Source: Crambe crambe (lineage: Eukaryota; Porifera; Demospongiae; Poecilosclerida; Crambeidae). From it: 64,000 nucleotides of DNA. This document shows, piece after piece, positions 62,498-64,000 of this stretch; position 1 is the first letter of the stretch, and each line of letters opens with the position of its first letter. A model generated the notes under the pieces. The model did not search any database and was not told the DNA's origin. It saw nothing but the letters and a program-made list of their open reading frames with translations. Where the stretch lies: assembly GCA_963924555.1 (NCBI GenBank), contig OZ004596.1, forward strand, positions 806,001-870,000, read 5' to 3'. Position numbers and translations under genes: made by a program.

Positions 62498-62633
62498 ATG
62501 GCGTCGAAAAGGCCTGAACATCGAGCACCCCCAGAATTGGTAAGGATATGGACAACTCAAGCAATGCATATGTCACTGAATATTATTTTATTTAGTTTTA
62601 CAACGATGAAGAAGCCAGGAAATACACTCAGAA
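62498..62633 (+). CDS. BUD23: BUD23 first two exons (18S rRNA m7G methyltransferase), rest not found
   Basis: BUD23 methylates 18S rRNA and aids 40S export. Exon 1 (62498-62539) encodes MASKRPEHRAPPEL and exon 2 (62596-62633) FYNDEEARKYTQN with a GTGAGTG donor. This is almost the human N-terminus ([20 protein letters not shown]). The SAM-binding domain should follow, but the next 117 bases have no matching exon and a different gene starts at 62751. Either the transporter is nested in a long BUD23 intron with later exons beyond the window, or this is a broken 5' remnant. Intact splice sites and frame favour the former. Confidence 0.8.
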
Positions 62634-62750
62634 GTGAGTGATATTTAGTAGCAAGCTACCTAGAGCTAGCAGTAGTTGTAGGTAAACCGAACTACTATAA
62701 CTTCTCCACTGAGATAAACACTTATTATAAGCACATTTTGAGACGCCATC

Positions 62751-64000
62751 ATGTCGACTACCCCTTCGTTAAAGAAACCTTCATTCCAATGCCCCTTTCA
62801 GTGGCCACAAAACCAATACTGTCTCATCCTACGAGCAATACTGGTGATAATCGGTGGATTTCTAGTCCACCTATCCCTAGGAACTATTTACACTTTTGGA
62901 AACATCTCTCCGTATATCGTGTCATATATTCGCAATCGTTCTCACCCTGCTGACTTTAGTCAGGCTACCTCTACCTGGGTCTTTGCATGTGCTCTTGTAG
63001 GACAGGGAGGATCCATGTTTGTTGGAGGTTGGATGGTGAAGAAAATTGGTCCCCGTTGGACAACTTTGATAGGTGGCTGGCTGATGAGTGTAGGAGTTGG
63101 TCTTTCGTATTTCACCATCAAAGTTTCTTTCTGGTTGCTACTAGTAACATATGGTCTATTATTTGGAGTGGGTGTGGGAATCGCTTACATAGGACCTCTC
63201 AACTCCGCCATGAACTGGATGCCAAAGTGGAAAGGCCTTGCTAATGGAATAGTCGTTGCTGGTTTTGGATTTGGAGCTTTTGTGTTTAATTATGTCCAAA
63301 CTTTTTTCATAAATCCTCACAACTTAGAGGTAGTGAAGGATGATCATGGAGATAAATACTTTACTGACCCAGAGTTAGTTAGTCGTGTTCCAATGGTGTT
63401 CATCATTTTGGCTGCCACTTATGCTGTGATGCAGCTGGTAGGGTCCTTACTCATCACCAACCCTCCAGACGGTTATGCTGACCAAGATTCTGATGAATCC
63501 CCTGACCTTCAACAGTCTGGGAATTATCGTGAAGTGGACGATAGTCATAGCATCAATACTAAGAAGTTGAAGCCCAAAGAGCAACAGGACTGCTCTAAGA
63601 CTAAAAATCTGGACTCGACTAGCCCTCCTGATTCACCAAAACACGGTCCTCAATTGAATGGATTTGCTAGTTACAATGAAGATTTGGAAGACCAGGAAGA
63701 CAGCGAGAGTATGGAACTGCTCAAGGAGAAGAGAACCGTCACCAAGTACTCTGATGAATCTGATAACAGCCGCAACAGCAGTCGTGTTGGTAGCCCAGAC
63801 TGGAATGATAAGTTAGAAAAGCAGTCAGTCACTTCAAGTGTGTCGTGGTCTAAGAATGTTATGACAAGCCTGAAACCTTCACAGGTCTTAAAGAAACCTA
63901 GTTTTTACCATTTATGGTGTATGTTCGCAACCAATGGCTTTGGTGTTATTCTCATTGCAACGCAATATAAAGCCTTTGGTCAAGATATCACACAGGATGA
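62751..64000 (+). CDS. MFS transporter, oxalate/formate or monocarboxylate type (partial)
   Basis: An uninterrupted frame from ATG 62751 to the window end (416+ codons) encodes the first six helices of a major facilitator protein: LILRAILVIIGGFLVHLSLG, ATSTWVFACALVGQGGSMFV, GPRWTTLIGGWLMSVGVG, LLFGVGVGIAYIGPLNSAMN, WMPKWKGLANGIVVAGFGFG, FIILAATYAVMQLVGSLLI. The motif WxPxxKGLAxGxxxxGFGxG is typical of the oxalate:formate antiporter branch, close to SLC16 carriers. A long polar central loop (Ser/Asp/Lys-rich, about residues 245-385) follows, then the start of helix 7. Substrate is not predictable. No intron is seen, unlike most neighbours. Confidence 0.85.
   Translation, partial: MSTTPSLKKPSFQCPFQWPQNQYCLILRAILVIIGGFLVHLSLGTIYTFGNISPYIVSYIRNRSHPADFSQATSTWVFACALVGQGGSMFVGGWMVKKIGPRWTTLIGGWLMSVGVGLSYFTIKVSFWLLLVTYGLLFGVGVGIAYIGPLNSAMNWMPKWKGLANGIVVAGFGFGAFVFNYVQTFFINPHNLEVVKDDHGDKYFTDPELVSRVPMVFIILAATYAVMQLVGSLLITNPPDGYADQDSDESPDLQQSGNYREVDDSHSINTKKLKPKEQQDCSKTKNLDSTSPPDSPKHGPQLNGFASYNEDLEDQEDSESMELLKEKRTVTKYSDESDNSRNSSRVGSPDWNDKLEKQSVTSSVSWSKNVMTSLKPSQVLKKPSFYHLWCMFATNGFGVILIATQYKAFGQDITQD

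Overview
This is intron-rich, compact animal DNA. The genes are single-copy metazoan families (SUDS3, Derlin-2, HIP1, B3GLCT, AKAP1, RIM-binding protein, SGSM, TPST, POLDIP2, CDIPT, DNAJC30, BUD23). Most introns are about 50-400 bases with GT-AG borders, and neighbouring genes are only 100-600 bp apart. This gene set and compactness, together with divergent proteins, suggest an early-branching metazoan, most likely a demosponge. That taxonomic call is an inference. Exon models were built by hand from reading-frame continuity across GT/GC-AG borders and from remembered family sequences. No alignment or RNA evidence was available.

Layout. 1-77: last codons of an unidentified + gene. 78-7352: gene-poor block with microsatellites and short tandem repeats. 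7353-9483 (-): unidentified 249-aa protein with a 370-base pyrimidine tract in intron 1. 9718-11165 (-) SUDS3 is head-to-head with 11284-12441 (+) Derlin-2. 12558-16271 (-) is a TRAFD1-like zinc-finger protein with a repeated ubiquitin-motif-like array, head-to-head with 16468-22579 (+) HIP1. 22683-24793 (-) B3GLCT, 24959-27085 (-) AKAP1-like and 27253-28758 (-) F-box protein form a same-strand run. 29124-37678 (+) is RIM-binding protein. 38278-40216 (+) is a secreted subtilase. 40693-45727 (+) is a 1656-aa protein with about ten helix-turn-helix modules. 45901-47646 (-) is a membrane metallocarboxypeptidase, head-to-head with 48266-54936 (+) SGSM (RUN-TBC). 55314-56570 (-) TPST is head-to-head with 56746-58386 (+) POLDIP2. 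58593-60225 (-) is an unidentified acidic protein, head-to-head with 60366-61405 (+) CDIPT. 61543-62386 (-) DNAJC30 is head-to-head with 62498-62633 (+), the first two exons of BUD23. From 62751 (+) an intronless MFS transporter runs off the window.

Most neighbours alternate in orientation, giving seven short divergent promoter regions and several convergent 3' ends about 100-380 bp apart. Apart from that sharing there is no operon-like functional grouping. The genes serve ER quality control and glycosylation (Derlin-2, B3GLCT, TPST), endocytosis and trafficking (HIP1, SGSM, RIMBP), mitochondria (AKAP1, DNAJC30, POLDIP2), lipid synthesis (CDIPT), chromatin (SUDS3) and ribosome maturation (BUD23).

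The strongest leads are the multi-HTH protein, the RIM-binding protein in a presumed nerveless animal, the human-like DNAJC30/BUD23 head-to-head pair with BUD23 interrupted by a transporter, a fourfold-repeated splice donor, and very long pyrimidine tracts abutting 3' splice sites.
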